Shown: positions 1 to 9,676, counted from the first letter of the stretch. The stretch: DNA of 64,000 nt from Rhodobacter sp. 24-YEA-8 (GCF_900105075.1 NZ_FNSK01000006.1:156086-220085); one strand, 5' to 3'. Notes: a model not told the origin generated them from the letters alone. Made by a program: numbers and translations.

Positions 1-723
1 GCCCTGTTCGACCACCAGACCAAGATACATCACCGCGATGCGCTGACATAAAAGCCGCACGACATTCAGGTCATGGCTGACAAACAGCATCGCAATGCCA
101 CGCTCGCGCCGCAGTTTGTCCAGGAGCTGCAGCACCGTCGCCTGCACCGAGACATCCAGCGCCGAGGTCGGCTCGTCCAGCACGATCAGCCTCGGCTCGA
201 CCACAAGCGCGCGCGCGATACCAACCCGCGCTTTCTGCCCGCCAGACAGCTGATGCGGAAAGCGCTGCAACAAGGTATGCGGCAGGCTGACGGCATCAGC
301 CGCATCCTCTACCCGGCGCCGCAGGGCCCCGGCGCTTTCCTTCGGCAAAAGCGTCCGCGCCGGGTCCGCGATCAGATCAAACACTGTAAAGCGGGGGTTG
401 AGGCTTTCCGTCGGGTCCTGGAACACCATCTGCACCATGCGCCGCGCGGGCGAGCGGCCAAAACGCGCAGCGCTGCCGGCGGTTATATCGTCTCCCTCCA
501 GCTCGATGCGGCCCTCGGTCGGATCAAGCAGGCGGCAGATCAGCCGCGACAGCGTGGATTTGCCGCAACCGGATTCCCCGACGAGGCCAAGCGCCTCGCC
601 GGGTGCGATCTCAAGATCGACGCCGTCTACGGCATGAAGATGCACCTTTGGCGCAAACAGCCTGCCGGAGCGCTGCGGGAAATGCATTTTCAGGCCATGT
701 GCGGCGATCAGCTGGGTGGTCAT
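1..723 (-). CDS. Peptide/nickel-type ABC transporter ATP-binding protein (DppF/OppF-like), 3' end off the window
   Basis: Second ATPase of a Dpp/Opp-type importer; it hydrolyses ATP at the inner face of the membrane to drive uptake of a peptide-like solute. The visible 240 residues contain the Walker A motif GESGCGKS (about residue 50), the Q-loop in MVFQDP, the signature LSGGQ (about 160), Walker B LIVLDEP and the H-loop SHD. The ATG at 721-723 overlaps the stop of the preceding ATPase gene as ATGA, so the two are translationally coupled. The C-terminal oligopeptide-transporter tail lies beyond position 1. It is the last visible gene of the importer set encoded at 1-3549. Family assignment is firm; the substrate is not known. 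Confidence 0.93.
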   Translation of the reverse strand, partial: MTTQLIAAHGLKMHFPQRSGRLFAPKVHLHAVDGVDLEIAPGEALGLVGESGCGKSTLSRLICRLLDPTEGRIELEGDDITAGSAARFGRSPARRMVQMVFQDPTESLNPRFTVFDLIADPARTLLPKESAGALRRRVEDAADAVSLPHTLLQRFPHQLSGGQKARVGIARALVVEPRLIVLDEPTSALDVSVQATVLQLLDKLRRERGIAMLFVSHDLNVVRLLCQRIAVMYLGLVVEQG

Positions 724-1688
724 AGCGGGTTCCTGCAGGCGACAGAATGCGCGGGGCCGCAGGCTTCCAGCCGCAGCCGCCCGGCATCACAGACTGAAAG
801 ACGGCGGTCACACCGCTCGGCCAGCCGGCAGGGCGGCAGATCCTTGCGACGCAGATCGGGCAGCGATCCCTGGATCGGATGCAGCTCGTTCAGATCCTCC
901 ACCATTGAAGGAACCGAGCGCAGCAGCCGGCTGGTATAGGGATGGCGGGGCGCGGTTATGATTTCCGGGGTCGGACCCGTCTCGACAACATGGCCCGCAT
1001 GCATGATCACCAGGCGGTCGCAATATTCTGCTGCCAGCGCCAGATCATGGGTGATCAGCGCGACCGACATGCTCTGGCTCTGCGCCAGATCGCGGATCAG
1101 ATCCATGATCACCGCCTGGGTGGTGACATCAAGCCCGGTGGTCGGCTCATCGGCAATCAGCAGCCGCGGCCGGCAGGCGAGGGCAATCGCAATCCCGATC
1201 CGCTGGCACAGCCCGCCCGAGAGCTCATAGGGCATCGCCTTCATCCGGCGCTCTGGGTCCGGAATGCGTACCTCGCGCAATGCCGCGACAGCGCGGCGAC
1301 GGATCTCGGCGGCGCTGGCGGGGCTGTGGCGTGCGATGACATCGGCGATCTGATCGCCGGTGGCGCGAATGGGGTTCAGCGCCGTGCGCGGGTTCTGGAA
1401 GATGATCGAGGCTTCGGCACCGCGCCAGCTGTCACGCTCCGGCCCGCTCATCCCCAGCACATCGCGCCCGTCAAACGCGATCTCGCCACTGCGGATACGG
1501 GCGGCATGATCCAGAATACCCATGATCGTATAGGCGGTCACCGACTTGCCCGAGCCGGACTCCCCGATGATGCCGATGATCTCGCCGCGGCCGATGTCGA
1601 AACTGACATCATCCAGCACATGCACATCACCATGGCGGGTGGCGAAATCGACGGTCAGGTTCCTGACGGAAAGCAGGGGTGCGCTCAT
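720..1688 (-). CDS. Peptide-type ABC transporter ATP-binding protein (DppD/OppD-like)
   Basis: First ATPase of the importer, 322 residues, normal for the family. Walker A GESGSGKS lies near residue 42, Walker B LLIADEP near 180, and the C-terminal oligopeptide-transporter tail has the Cys-rich segment CRLAERCD. The signature motif reads LSGGL rather than the usual LSGGQ or LSGGM, a mild deviation followed by the normal CQRIGIAIAL context. Start and stop overlap the neighbours by 4 bp, as in the rest of this operon. It should pair with the DppF-like protein at 1-723 and the permeases at 1685-3549. Confidence 0.94.
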   Translation of the reverse strand: MSAPLLSVRNLTVDFATRHGDVHVLDDVSFDIGRGEIIGIIGESGSGKSVTAYTIMGILDHAARIRSGEIAFDGRDVLGMSGPERDSWRGAEASIIFQNPRTALNPIRATGDQIADVIARHSPASAAEIRRRAVAALREVRIPDPERRMKAMPYELSGGLCQRIGIAIALACRPRLLIADEPTTGLDVTTQAVIMDLIRDLAQSQSMSVALITHDLALAAEYCDRLVIMHAGHVVETGPTPEIITAPRHPYTSRLLRSVPSMVEDLNELHPIQGSLPDLRRKDLPPCRLAERCDRRLSVCDAGRLRLEACGPAHSVACRNPL

Positions 1689-2545
1689 GTCCGCATCCTC
1701 GGGTCAAGCAGGTCGCGCAGCGCGTCGCCGGTCAGGTTGAAGGTGAAGACCGTCAGCATCAGTGCAAGCCCCGGGAACAGAGCCACCCACCATTCGCCCG
1801 ACATCATGAAGCGCGCGCCCTCGGCCACCAGGATCCCCCATTCCGGTGTTGGCGGGCTGACGCCGAGGCCGAGGAAGGAAAGCCCCGCCGCGTTCAGCAC
1901 CGCCCAGCCCAGATTGACCGAGGCCTGGATCACAATCGGCGCACCGATATTGGGCAGCAGAAACCGCGTCATAATGCGAATGTCAGACGAACCGCCAACC
2001 TTCGCGGCCTCGATATAGCCAAGGTTGCGGCGCACCCGTACCTCTGTCCTGCACAGGCGGATATAGAAGGGCAGATTGATGATCGCGGTGGCGTAAATGA
2101 TATTGATCACACTATTGCCAAGCGCCGCCACCAGCCCCATCGCCAGCACGAAAAGCGGGAAGGCCATCAGTACATCGACCAGCCGCGACACAACCACATC
2201 GCCAGGCCCGCCCCAATAACCGATCATGGCGCCGATCAGCGAGCCGACCACGCAGGAAAGGATCACCGCCCCGAAGGCGATGGTGAGGTCAAGCCTGGTG
2301 GCGACCAGCACACGGCTGAAAATATCCCGGCCAAGCTGATCGGTCCCGAACCAGTGCAGCGCCGAAGGCGGTTGCAGTGCCTGCGCCGAATTGGTGGCCA
2401 GTGGATCATGCGGCGCCAGCACCGAACCAAACAAAGCTGCCCCAAGGATCACAAGCAAAAGCACCAGCGCCAGAATGTTCAGCGGATTTTCCGCCAGCAC
2501 ATAGCGTGCGTCCCGCAGCCTGATTTTCAGGAGGGAGGCGTTCAT
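1685..2545 (-). CDS. Peptide-type ABC transporter permease (DppC/OppC-like)
   Basis: Inner-membrane permease of 286 residues. The N-terminal segment has a hydrophobic helix (LNILALVLLLVILGAALFG) followed by the DppC hallmark FGTDQLGRDIFSRV. The EAA-loop region that contacts the ATPase reads EAAKVGGSS, and there is a conserved C-terminal GDALRDLLDPRMRT. It overlaps DppB upstream and DppD downstream by 4 bp each, so the importer is expressed as one coupled unit. No solute-binding protein is visible beside it; it may lie beyond the left edge. Confidence 0.94.
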   Translation of the reverse strand: MNASLLKIRLRDARYVLAENPLNILALVLLLVILGAALFGSVLAPHDPLATNSAQALQPPSALHWFGTDQLGRDIFSRVLVATRLDLTIAFGAVILSCVVGSLIGAMIGYWGGPGDVVVSRLVDVLMAFPLFVLAMGLVAALGNSVINIIYATAIINLPFYIRLCRTEVRVRRNLGYIEAAKVGGSSDIRIMTRFLLPNIGAPIVIQASVNLGWAVLNAAGLSFLGLGVSPPTPEWGILVAEGARFMMSGEWWVALFPGLALMLTVFTFNLTGDALRDLLDPRMRT

Positions 2546-3549
2546 TTGCTGGCCCTCGGATCGACGATCCCCGCAAGGATATCGGTGGCGAGATTGATCA
2601 GAATGAAGATCAGCGCCATCATCAGCATGAACCCCTGGAGCGGCGCGTAATCAAGGTTGATGATGCTGTCCATGGCAAAGCTGCCAATGCCGGGCCAGGC
2701 GAACACACGCTCCACAAGCACATTCGCGCCCAGCATATAGGAAAGTGTCATGCCCATGGTGGTGATCAGTGGCAGCATCGCGTTGCGGAAGGCATAGGTC
2801 AGCACGATCTTGCGTTTTGACAGGCCCGAGGCCCGCGCCGTGCGAATGAACTCCGCACCAAGCGCCTCAAGCATTGCCGCCCGCGTCATCCGCGTCAGCG
2901 GTGCAAGCGCAAACAGCGCCATGGTGACCGCCGGCAATACCATCTGCTTCAGCGCGGCAAAGAAGATTTCCGGATCACCGGCAATCAGCGCGTCGATGGT
3001 CAGAAAGCCGGTGACGCGGTCAGGCTCGAACATAAAGGGATCAAGCCGGCCAATCGGCTCCGGCGCGACGCCGAGCAAGAAATAGAACAGATAGATCAGC
3101 AAAAGCCCGGTGACAAAGGTGGGCATCGAGACGCCCAGTGTCGCAATGATCCGTGACAGGTGGTCGACCAGCGACCCCGGCCGCAGCGCGGCAGCAAGCC
3201 CCAACGGAATGGCAACCGCAAGCGCCAGCAGAAAAGCCATCACCGTCAGCTCTGCCGAGGCAGGCAGCCGGTTGATCAGCTCGGTCAGCACCGGCTGCCC
3301 GGTTGAGAAACTCTGCCCCAGATCGCCGCGCGCGATGGCACCGAGATAGGTCAGAAACTGTTGTGGCAGCGGCTGATCCAGCCCGAGGCTCTGGCGGACC
3401 GCCTCGATATCGGCATTGGTCATCGAGGGGTTTGAGGCAAAGAACACCGCCGGATCGCCCGGCAGAACGCGCGTCAGCAGGAAGGTGGCCAGCACAACCC
3501 CGAACAGCGTCGGGATCGCCGAAAGGAGCCGGAGCGGGATCTGATGCAT
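2542..3549 (-). CDS. Peptide-type ABC transporter permease (DppB/OppB-like)
   Basis: Inner-membrane permease of 335 residues with about six transmembrane segments. It opens with the typical DppB N-terminus (LSAIPTLFGVVLATFLLTRVLPGDP), carries the EAA loop in FIRTARASGLS, and ends in the conserved LATDILAGIVDPRASK. Its start overlaps the stop of the MaoC-like gene as TGATG, so the transporter is coupled to the upstream catabolic genes. This suggests the substrate imported is the one degraded by this operon. Confidence 0.94.
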   Translation of the reverse strand: MHQIPLRLLSAIPTLFGVVLATFLLTRVLPGDPAVFFASNPSMTNADIEAVRQSLGLDQPLPQQFLTYLGAIARGDLGQSFSTGQPVLTELINRLPASAELTVMAFLLALAVAIPLGLAAALRPGSLVDHLSRIIATLGVSMPTFVTGLLLIYLFYFLLGVAPEPIGRLDPFMFEPDRVTGFLTIDALIAGDPEIFFAALKQMVLPAVTMALFALAPLTRMTRAAMLEALGAEFIRTARASGLSKRKIVLTYAFRNAMLPLITTMGMTLSYMLGANVLVERVFAWPGIGSFAMDSIINLDYAPLQGFMLMMALIFILINLATDILAGIVDPRASK

Positions 3550-4028
3550 CAGCTGTCACCCTCTGTTCCGCTGACGCCTGCCGGCTGCATCAGCAAAAAG
3601 ATGAGATGATCGCCCCGCACCACTTCGGTGCCATCCGTCTTGACGAGATAACCGCGCTCGGTCGCGAGGCCGCGTCCGGGCTTAGAAGTCTCGCGCCGGC
3701 TGATGAATTCAAGTTTCAGACAGACCTCTTCACCGGGGTAAAGCGGAGCGGAGAATTTTATATCGCTCCAGCCCAGCGATGCAGTGACAGAGCGGTCAAA
3801 ACAGCCCAGCCCGGCCTTCAGCCCCTCGATCAGCGCGAGATTGAACAGGCCATGGGTGATACGGCCCGCGAACCCGGCCTCACGCGCAAAGGCGTCATTC
3901 ATGTGAACCGGATGATCCTCGCCTGTCAGCCGGGCATAATCATCAATATCCTGCACGGTGATCAGCCGCGACGCTGATTGCAGAACCGTGCCGGGGATAA
4001 AGGTCTCATACCAGATCTGTTCGGTCAT
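3549..4028 (-). CDS. MaoC-like (R)-hydratase / hotdog-fold dehydratase
   Basis: Hotdog-fold protein of 159 residues. The hydratase-2 motif is visible as YARLTGEDHPVHMNDAFA with the catalytic Asp/His region, followed by AGRITHGLFNLALIEGL. Proteins of this family hydrate or dehydrate enoyl-CoA thioesters. A longer frame begins at 4052, but ATG at 4028 overlaps the ligase stop as ATGA and gives the normal N-terminus MTEQIWYETF, so 4028 is preferred. Together with the adjacent acyl-CoA ligase it indicates a CoA-thioester pathway. Confidence 0.86.
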   Translation of the reverse strand: MTEQIWYETFIPGTVLQSASRLITVQDIDDYARLTGEDHPVHMNDAFAREAGFAGRITHGLFNLALIEGLKAGLGCFDRSVTASLGWSDIKFSAPLYPGEEVCLKLEFISRRETSKPGRGLATERGYLVKTDGTEVVRGDHLIFLLMQPAGVSGTEGDS

Positions 4029-5758
4029 GTCTTTTTCCAGGCCTCGGTCCACAGGCTGCGCCAGTCGATCTTACGCGATCCCGAGCGCGGCAGAGCATCG
4101 CGGAACTCCACTTCCCTCGGCACTTTATAGGCCGCCATCAGCCCGCGCGCGAAGGTGATAATTTCATCGGCATCCACCTTGCCGCGATATTCGGGCTTCA
4201 GGGCGATCACGGCGCGAACCGTCTCGCCACTGCGGGCATGGGGGGCCGAAATCACCGAGACCTCATGCACCGCAGGATGCCGGTACAGCAGCATCTCACA
4301 TTCCGCCGGCCAGACCTTATAGCCCGAGACATTGATCATGCGCTTGATGCGGTCGACGATGAAGTAATAGCCCTCGGAATCGACATAGCCGAGATCACCG
4401 CTGCGCAACCAGGTCCTGCCGTTCAGCGCAACCAGCGTTTCAGCGCTGGCACCGGGCTGGTTCCAGTAGCCGAGCATGACCTGCGGCCCGGAGATCCACA
4501 CCTCGCCCAACTCCCCCTGCGGCACTGGCAGCAGGGTTTCGGGGTCGACAATAATCGAATGGGTATTCTGTATCGGCAGCCCGAGGCACTGATCCTTTGG
4601 CGCATCCGGCGGGTTGATATGGGTGGCTGAGATGGTCTCGGTCAGGCCATAGCCCTCGCAAAAGCGCAGCCCCCATTTTCTGAACAGGCGCTCGGCCACC
4701 GCGGCCGGCATCGAGGCGCCCCCGCCAGTCAGCACCTGCAGCGAGGCGAAACAATCATCGGTGAAGTTCTCCGACCCCAGCACATCGACGATCATCGTCG
4801 GCGCTGCGGACCACCAGGTCACCTTATGGCGGCGCAGGAGGCCGGGCACCGCATCGGGGTTCCAGCGGGTCAGAAGCACAAGCGCCGCCCCGGCACAGAT
4901 CGCCTCGGCCATCGAGGCGATCATGCCCGCCACATGAAACAGCGGCATGAAGCAGGTCATGACCGAGCTGTGATCGGTGCGATACCAGACCCGCTGTGCC
5001 TCGGCGACAAAACTGGCAGCGCTATGGCTGGTAAAGCAGGCCTTAGGCCGGCCGGTGGTGCCGGATGTATAGGGCAGGATCGCAAGCGTCTCGCCCCCGG
5101 GCGGCATTGGCGGCAGGCTGAGCCCCCGGCCCGCCCGGATTGCGGCCTCGAAATCGACCGAGATCGCAGGAACCTCGGCCGGTGCGGGGCGGAGCATCAC
5201 GTCCGGCAGCGTATCAGATGTGTGCGGCACCCGGTCCAGATAGCGCAGGCGCAGAATCCGGTCGAGCGCACCCGCTCCGCTCAGAACGGCGAAACGCTCC
5301 AGCAATTCATCCGCCACGATCGCCATACGGGCGCCGCTGTCGCTGACGATCCAACCCAGTTCTTCCGCTGTATTCATTGGGTTGACCGGCACAACCACAC
5401 CGCCCGCCCGAAGCACGGCATAGAATCCGATCACGAATTGCGGTGCATTTTGCAGGTCAAGAACAACACGGTCACCCGGGCGCAGCCCGTCGGCGACAAG
5501 CCAGGCTGCCAGCGCGCAGACATCCGCCTGCAATGCGTCATAGCGCAAAACGGTGCCGTAATAGTAAAGCGCCGGCCGCGCCGGCCAGGTCGTGGCGCTG
5601 CGCTCAAGCAAAGCGGCAAGATTCTCGCCGGTCACCGGAAGGTCAGCAGCAAGCCCGGCCGGCCAATGCGGCGATTGCAGCCCGGTCTGGAAGGCCAATG
5701 GCTCCGTACCCGGCGCAGCGGCAGGGGTATCGTCGCTGATTTCGGCCTTCGGCGTCAT
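4025..5758 (-). CDS. AMP-dependent acyl-CoA synthetase/ligase
   Basis: Adenylate-forming enzyme of 577 residues that activates a carboxylic acid to its CoA thioester. The P-loop-like motif LPYTSGTTGRPKAC lies near residue 230, followed by the A5 motif EGYGLTETISATH, the A8 hinge YYFIVDRIKRMINVSG, and the catalytic lysine region GSRKIDWRSL at the C-terminus. The 5' side has a 157-bp gap (5759-5915) to the previous gene, the largest inside this operon, so an internal promoter is possible there. The substrate cannot be read from sequence; medium-chain or aromatic acids are plausible. Confidence 0.9.
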   Translation of the reverse strand: MTPKAEISDDTPAAAPGTEPLAFQTGLQSPHWPAGLAADLPVTGENLAALLERSATTWPARPALYYYGTVLRYDALQADVCALAAWLVADGLRPGDRVVLDLQNAPQFVIGFYAVLRAGGVVVPVNPMNTAEELGWIVSDSGARMAIVADELLERFAVLSGAGALDRILRLRYLDRVPHTSDTLPDVMLRPAPAEVPAISVDFEAAIRAGRGLSLPPMPPGGETLAILPYTSGTTGRPKACFTSHSAASFVAEAQRVWYRTDHSSVMTCFMPLFHVAGMIASMAEAICAGAALVLLTRWNPDAVPGLLRRHKVTWWSAAPTMIVDVLGSENFTDDCFASLQVLTGGGASMPAAVAERLFRKWGLRFCEGYGLTETISATHINPPDAPKDQCLGLPIQNTHSIIVDPETLLPVPQGELGEVWISGPQVMLGYWNQPGASAETLVALNGRTWLRSGDLGYVDSEGYYFIVDRIKRMINVSGYKVWPAECEMLLYRHPAVHEVSVISAPHARSGETVRAVIALKPEYRGKVDADEIITFARGLMAAYKVPREVEFRDALPRSGSRKIDWRSLWTEAWKKT

Positions 5759-5915
5759 TGCTGTTCACGTCCTTTGGGTCTGATATATGAAATCAGGTTC
5801 CTAATAATGAAACAAGCACCTGCTTCACGGGTCAAAAGGGAATAGACAGAAAATCCCCAAACATGCCCGAATTCAGAACGAACATGCTGTTCCTGAAGCC
5901 ATGTCAAAAGACAGT

Positions 5916-7103
5916 TCAGACCTGTCTCAGCATCCGTAACATCACCCGGATCGCCGCTTCGATATGTGCGGGGTCGCTCTCTTCTTCAGGGCAATGGCTG
6001 CGTCCGCCGACCGAGGGCACGAACAGCATCAGCGCGGGCACGATGCGCCCGATGATCCCGGCATCATGATTGGCGCCGGACAGCAGCTCGCAGGTCGCGA
6101 TGCCTTCGGCTTTCGCGGCCGCAGACATCGCTGCGGCAAGGCCCGCATCCATTGGAACCGGCTGATCCGAATAGACCCGGCGGATCCGCAGATCGAGCTT
6201 TTCGTCAGTCGCGACCGCTTCCGCCAATTGCTCAACCGCGCCGCGCAGGGCCAGCAATTGCCCACCATCCGGGCCGCGCAATTCAAGGCCCATGCGCACC
6301 TCCCCCGGCACCACATTTCCCTGATTGGGTGCAACGCTGAAGACGCCGATGGTGCCGCGCAGATCCGGGTCGTTGGCGGCGCGGATCATCGCCCGGAACT
6401 CTGTCGCAAAACGCGCGGCTCCGGCCAGCGCATCACGGCGCAGATCCATAGGGGCCGTCCCGGCGTGATCGGCCTGGCCGGTGAATCGCAGCGCCAGCCG
6501 CTCCTGACCGGCAATCGCGGTGACAAGCCCCAGCGGAATGCCTGCGGCTTCCAGCACCGGGCCCTGCTCGATATGCAGTTCCAGATAGGCCGCCACATCC
6601 GAAAAATCATAGGGCGCATTGGCCGGCCTGAACCCTGCCGCCTGCATCAGCGGCGCAAGATCCGTGCCATCGGCCGCGCGGGCGCGGGCAAGGGCCGCCT
6701 CATCATGCAGCCCTGCCATGGCACGGCTGCCGGTGAAAGGGCCGAACCGCCCTTCTTCGTCGCGAAAGGCGATAACCTCGATGGCGCGGCCCTGCCAGCC
6801 TTCGGCTTTCAGTTGTTTCAGAACCGAAAAGCCTGCAAGCACCCCGATGGCGCCGTCAAACGCGCCGCCCCGCTGCACCGAATCCAGATGCGATCCGATC
6901 AGGAATTTGGGGCCCCTGCCCTCAAGGCGCAAAATGGCATTGCCGAACGCGTCATAACGCGCGCCAAGGCCCGCCGCGCGCGCTTCGGCCAGCAGCCAGT
7001 CATGCGCCTGATTATCTGCCGCGCTGAAGGCAAGCCGGGACCAGCCACCGTCAGGATCTGCCCCAAAGCCCTTCAGCCGCGCGAAATCCGACCGGAAGTC
7101 CAT
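5916..7103 (-). CDS. M20-family N-carbamoyl-L-amino acid hydrolase / allantoate amidohydrolase-like
   Basis: Zinc-dependent amidohydrolase of 395 residues. Metal-binding motifs are in place: GSHLDSVQRGGAFDG (His and Asp), RDEEGRFGPFTGSRAM (Glu-Glu), and ELHIEQGPVLE; the lid domain carries HAGTAPMDLRRDALAG. The family hydrolyses N-carbamoyl amino acids or allantoate to the amine, CO2 and ammonia. The gene starts 3 bp after the hydantoinase-type gene, a classic pairing in which the cyclic ureide is opened first and the carbamoyl group then removed. A bacterial hydantoin pathway is therefore the best inference; a pure allantoin role is less likely because no other purine genes are present. Confidence 0.88.
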   Translation of the reverse strand: MDFRSDFARLKGFGADPDGGWSRLAFSAADNQAHDWLLAEARAAGLGARYDAFGNAILRLEGRGPKFLIGSHLDSVQRGGAFDGAIGVLAGFSVLKQLKAEGWQGRAIEVIAFRDEEGRFGPFTGSRAMAGLHDEAALARARAADGTDLAPLMQAAGFRPANAPYDFSDVAAYLELHIEQGPVLEAAGIPLGLVTAIAGQERLALRFTGQADHAGTAPMDLRRDALAGAARFATEFRAMIRAANDPDLRGTIGVFSVAPNQGNVVPGEVRMGLELRGPDGGQLLALRGAVEQLAEAVATDEKLDLRIRRVYSDQPVPMDAGLAAAMSAAAKAEGIATCELLSGANHDAGIIGRIVPALMLFVPSVGGRSHCPEEESDPAHIEAAIRVMLRMLRQV

Positions 7104-7106
7104 CGC

Positions 7107-8495
7107 TCAACCCGGGCGGCGGGGCGAGGCCCGCATGACAAAACGTCCCTGCCCTTCGTGACCGAGGAAGACCCCATCCTCGACCACGAGCTTCCCCCGA
7201 AGGATTGTGGCGGTGGCAAATCCGGTCAGCTCCTGCCCGCTATAAGGGTTGTAGCCAATGTCGCCATAATCGCTGGCGGGCGTGATGGTGCGACGCGTCA
7301 CCGGGTCGATCAGCACCAGGTCGGCATCATAGCCCGGGGCGATAACACCCTTCTTTTCAAAGCCGAAAATCTGCGCCGGGAGGGTCGAGAACAGCTCGAC
7401 AAACCGCATCAGCGACAACCGGCCCTGATCGACGCCGCGGGTCCAGAGCACCGGCAGCCGGAACTCGATTCCGGTGGTGCCATTGGCGACGGTGGTGAAA
7501 GATGGCAGGCCTTTGCGCTTGGCCTCGGCGCTGTAGCTGACCTCATCCGAGGCCACGAGGCTGAGACCGCCCTGCGCAAGCCCCCGGAACAACGCATCCT
7601 GATTTGCCTGATCGCGCAGCGGCGGCGACAGGATGTAGTTATAGCCATCCTCGCGCTCCAGCGCCTCTTCGGTCAGCGCCAGATAATGCGTGCAGGTCTC
7701 GGCCGTGATCTTTACCCCTTCGGCCCTGGCGCGCACGACCAGATCAATCGCCTCGGCGGCGACCAGATGCAGGATATGAACGCCGCAGCCGGTCGCGCGG
7801 GAGAAGGTGATGGCCCGCGAAACGGCTTCGATCTCGACGATCTTCGGCCGGGTCAGCGCGTGATAGCGCGGATGTTCATGGCCTGCCGCAACCGCCTCGG
7901 ACCGCAGCCGTTCGACAATATCGGCATTCTCCGCATGGAGGACGACCGAGAGGTCATTCTGCGCCGCCGCCTGCATCAGCGCATAAAGCGCGCCGTCAGT
8001 CAGCTTCAGCCCGTCTTCCTCGTAGACAGTATAGACCTTCAGCGTGGTGACCCCCGCCGCGCGCAGCGCGGGCAGTTCGGCAAGCGTCTGCGCATTCACA
8101 TCGGTGACGATCACATGCAGCCCGTAATCCACCGTCACATTGGCATCGGCCTGACCCCGGCGATGGTTCAGCCCCTTCAGGATCGAGCCGCCGCGCCGTT
8201 GCAGCGCGAAATCGACCACCGCCGTGGTGCCGCCGCGCAAGGCCGCAATCCCGCCCGAGCCGAAATCATAGACCGAACGCACGCCCATGAATCCGACCAT
8301 CAGATGCACATGCGGATCGACCCCGCCCGGGATAACGATCCGGCCGGTCGCATCGATCACACTTGCATCCGGTGCAACAAGGCGTCCCTCCCCCTGCGGC
8401 AGCACAGCGCGAATGCTTTCGCCTTCGGTCAGCACATCGGCAAACTGCACGCCATTCGGGGTGACAACGCGGCCCCCGGTGATCAGGATCGACAT
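7107..8495 (-). CDS. Dihydropyrimidinase/hydantoinase-family cyclic amidohydrolase
   Basis: Amidohydrolase of 462 residues. The HxH metal pair appears in GGVDPHVHLMVG (about residue 60), the carboxylated lysine in TTLKVYTVYE (about 150), further metal histidines in VVLHAENA and GVHILHLVAAE, and the final Asp in LVASDEVSYS. Related enzymes often have GTDHAP at the last position, so the Asp is kept but its surroundings differ, suggesting non-pyrimidine specificity. It overlaps the upstream PLP-enzyme gene as TGATG. Expected reaction: hydrolytic opening of a five- or six-membered cyclic diamide. Allantoinase is an alternative. Confidence 0.87.
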   Translation of the reverse strand: MSILITGGRVVTPNGVQFADVLTEGESIRAVLPQGEGRLVAPDASVIDATGRIVIPGGVDPHVHLMVGFMGVRSVYDFGSGGIAALRGGTTAVVDFALQRRGGSILKGLNHRRGQADANVTVDYGLHVIVTDVNAQTLAELPALRAAGVTTLKVYTVYEEDGLKLTDGALYALMQAAAQNDLSVVLHAENADIVERLRSEAVAAGHEHPRYHALTRPKIVEIEAVSRAITFSRATGCGVHILHLVAAEAIDLVVRARAEGVKITAETCTHYLALTEEALEREDGYNYILSPPLRDQANQDALFRGLAQGGLSLVASDEVSYSAEAKRKGLPSFTTVANGTTGIEFRLPVLWTRGVDQGRLSLMRFVELFSTLPAQIFGFEKKGVIAPGYDADLVLIDPVTRRTITPASDYGDIGYNPYSGQELTGFATATILRGKLVVEDGVFLGHEGQGRFVMRASPRRPG

Positions 8496-9676
8496 CAGCA
8501 GCCCTCCAGCGCCTGGGAAAGATCGGCGATCAGGTCTTCCGGATCCTCGATCCCGACAGAGATCCGCACCAGGCTTTCACTGATCCCCATGGCAAGGCGC
8601 TGCGCCTGCGGCACCGAGTAATGCGAGGTATTGCCAGGCTGGGAAATCAGGCTTTCCACACCGCCGAGCGAGGCCCCGATGCCAAAGAGCCGGGTGGCAT
8701 CCACCACATGGCGGGCGGCATCCGGGCTCTGCGCCTCAAAGGACAATAGCGCGCCAAAGCCGTTCATCTGGCTGCGGGCGAGCGCGTGATCGGGATGGGA
8801 GGTGAGGCCAGGGTAATGCACCTTTGCCACTTTGGGATGCGCGGCGAGAAATTCAGCCACTTTCTGGCCGCCGGCATTATGGGCTGCCATGCGCAAAGCA
8901 TAGGTGGTCATGCCGCGCAGCAAAAGCCATGCGGCATGCGGGTCGACAATGGCGCCTGAAGCCTGCTGATTGCTGCGCAGCCTGCGCGTCAGATCCCGGC
9001 TGCCGCAAACCGCCCCCAGCAAGAGATCGCCATGCCCGTTGAGGTATTTCGAGGCGGAATGCACCACCAGCGCCGCCCCAAGATGCAAAGGCCGCTGGTT
9101 CATCGGCCCGCCCAGGGTGCCATCCACCACTACAGGAATGCCGCGCTGTGCCGCCAGCTCTGAGATCGCCCGCAGATCAACCACCCTGAGCAGCGGATTG
9201 GTCGGGGTCTCGACATAGATCGCTTTCGTCCGCTCTGTCACTGCAGCCAGCACATCCGCCACCGCGCCCGAGGCCGCCCAGACCACATTGACGCCCTGGC
9301 GCGGCAGCACATCGCGGAAATAGCGGATGGTGCCGCCATAGATATCGGGCAATGCCACCAGCTCGTCGCCGGCTTCCAGCAATGGTGCCAGCGCCCCCGC
9401 AATCGCCGCCATGCCCGAGGCGTAAAGCACGCAGGACTGCGCCCCTTCCAGCGCCGCAACCCGCTGTTCCGCCGCCAGAACAGTGGGGTTGCGCACCCGG
9501 GAATAGACATAGCCGCGCTTTTCGCCGCTGTTGATCGCCATCAGCTCGGCGGTGTCTTTCGCGACAAAGGTGCCGGTCTGATAGACCGGCGGCGAAACCG
9601 CCCCCATTGCCTCCGCCGGGTCGTGACCGGCGTGAACCGCGATCGTGGCCAGGCGACGTGCGGGGGCTTTTGTCAT
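8495..9676 (-). CDS. Cys/Met-metabolism PLP-dependent enzyme (cystathionine gamma-synthase/lyase or methionine gamma-lyase family)
   Basis: PLP fold-type I protein of 393 residues. The internal-aldimine lysine is seen in VVHSASKYLNGHGD, with YASGMAAIAG and YVETPTNPLLRVVD as the phosphate- and ring-binding segments and SLGGVESLISQPGNTSH near the C-terminus. The family catalyses gamma- or beta-elimination or replacement on sulfur or oxygen amino acids. Start and stop overlap the neighbours by 4 and 1 bp. Its place between acyl-CoA dehydrogenases and the hydantoinase pair suggests it cleaves the amino acid released by those hydrolases. Lyase and synthase activity cannot be told apart by eye. Confidence 0.88.
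   Translation of the reverse strand: MTKAPARRLATIAVHAGHDPAEAMGAVSPPVYQTGTFVAKDTAELMAINSGEKRGYVYSRVRNPTVLAAEQRVAALEGAQSCVLYASGMAAIAGALAPLLEAGDELVALPDIYGGTIRYFRDVLPRQGVNVVWAASGAVADVLAAVTERTKAIYVETPTNPLLRVVDLRAISELAAQRGIPVVVDGTLGGPMNQRPLHLGAALVVHSASKYLNGHGDLLLGAVCGSRDLTRRLRSNQQASGAIVDPHAAWLLLRGMTTYALRMAAHNAGGQKVAEFLAAHPKVAKVHYPGLTSHPDHALARSQMNGFGALLSFEAQSPDAARHVVDATRLFGIGASLGGVESLISQPGNTSHYSVPQAQRLAMGISESLVRISVGIEDPEDLIADLSQALEGC

Noticed and set aside
73..939. Long plus-strand reading frame opposite the DppD/DppF genes
   Set aside because: Arg/His/Gln-rich antisense shadow of two clear ATPase genes; high GC keeps opposite frames open. The same applies to the other long plus-strand frames over 942-2650, 4826-5845, 5964-8621 and 9607-11776.
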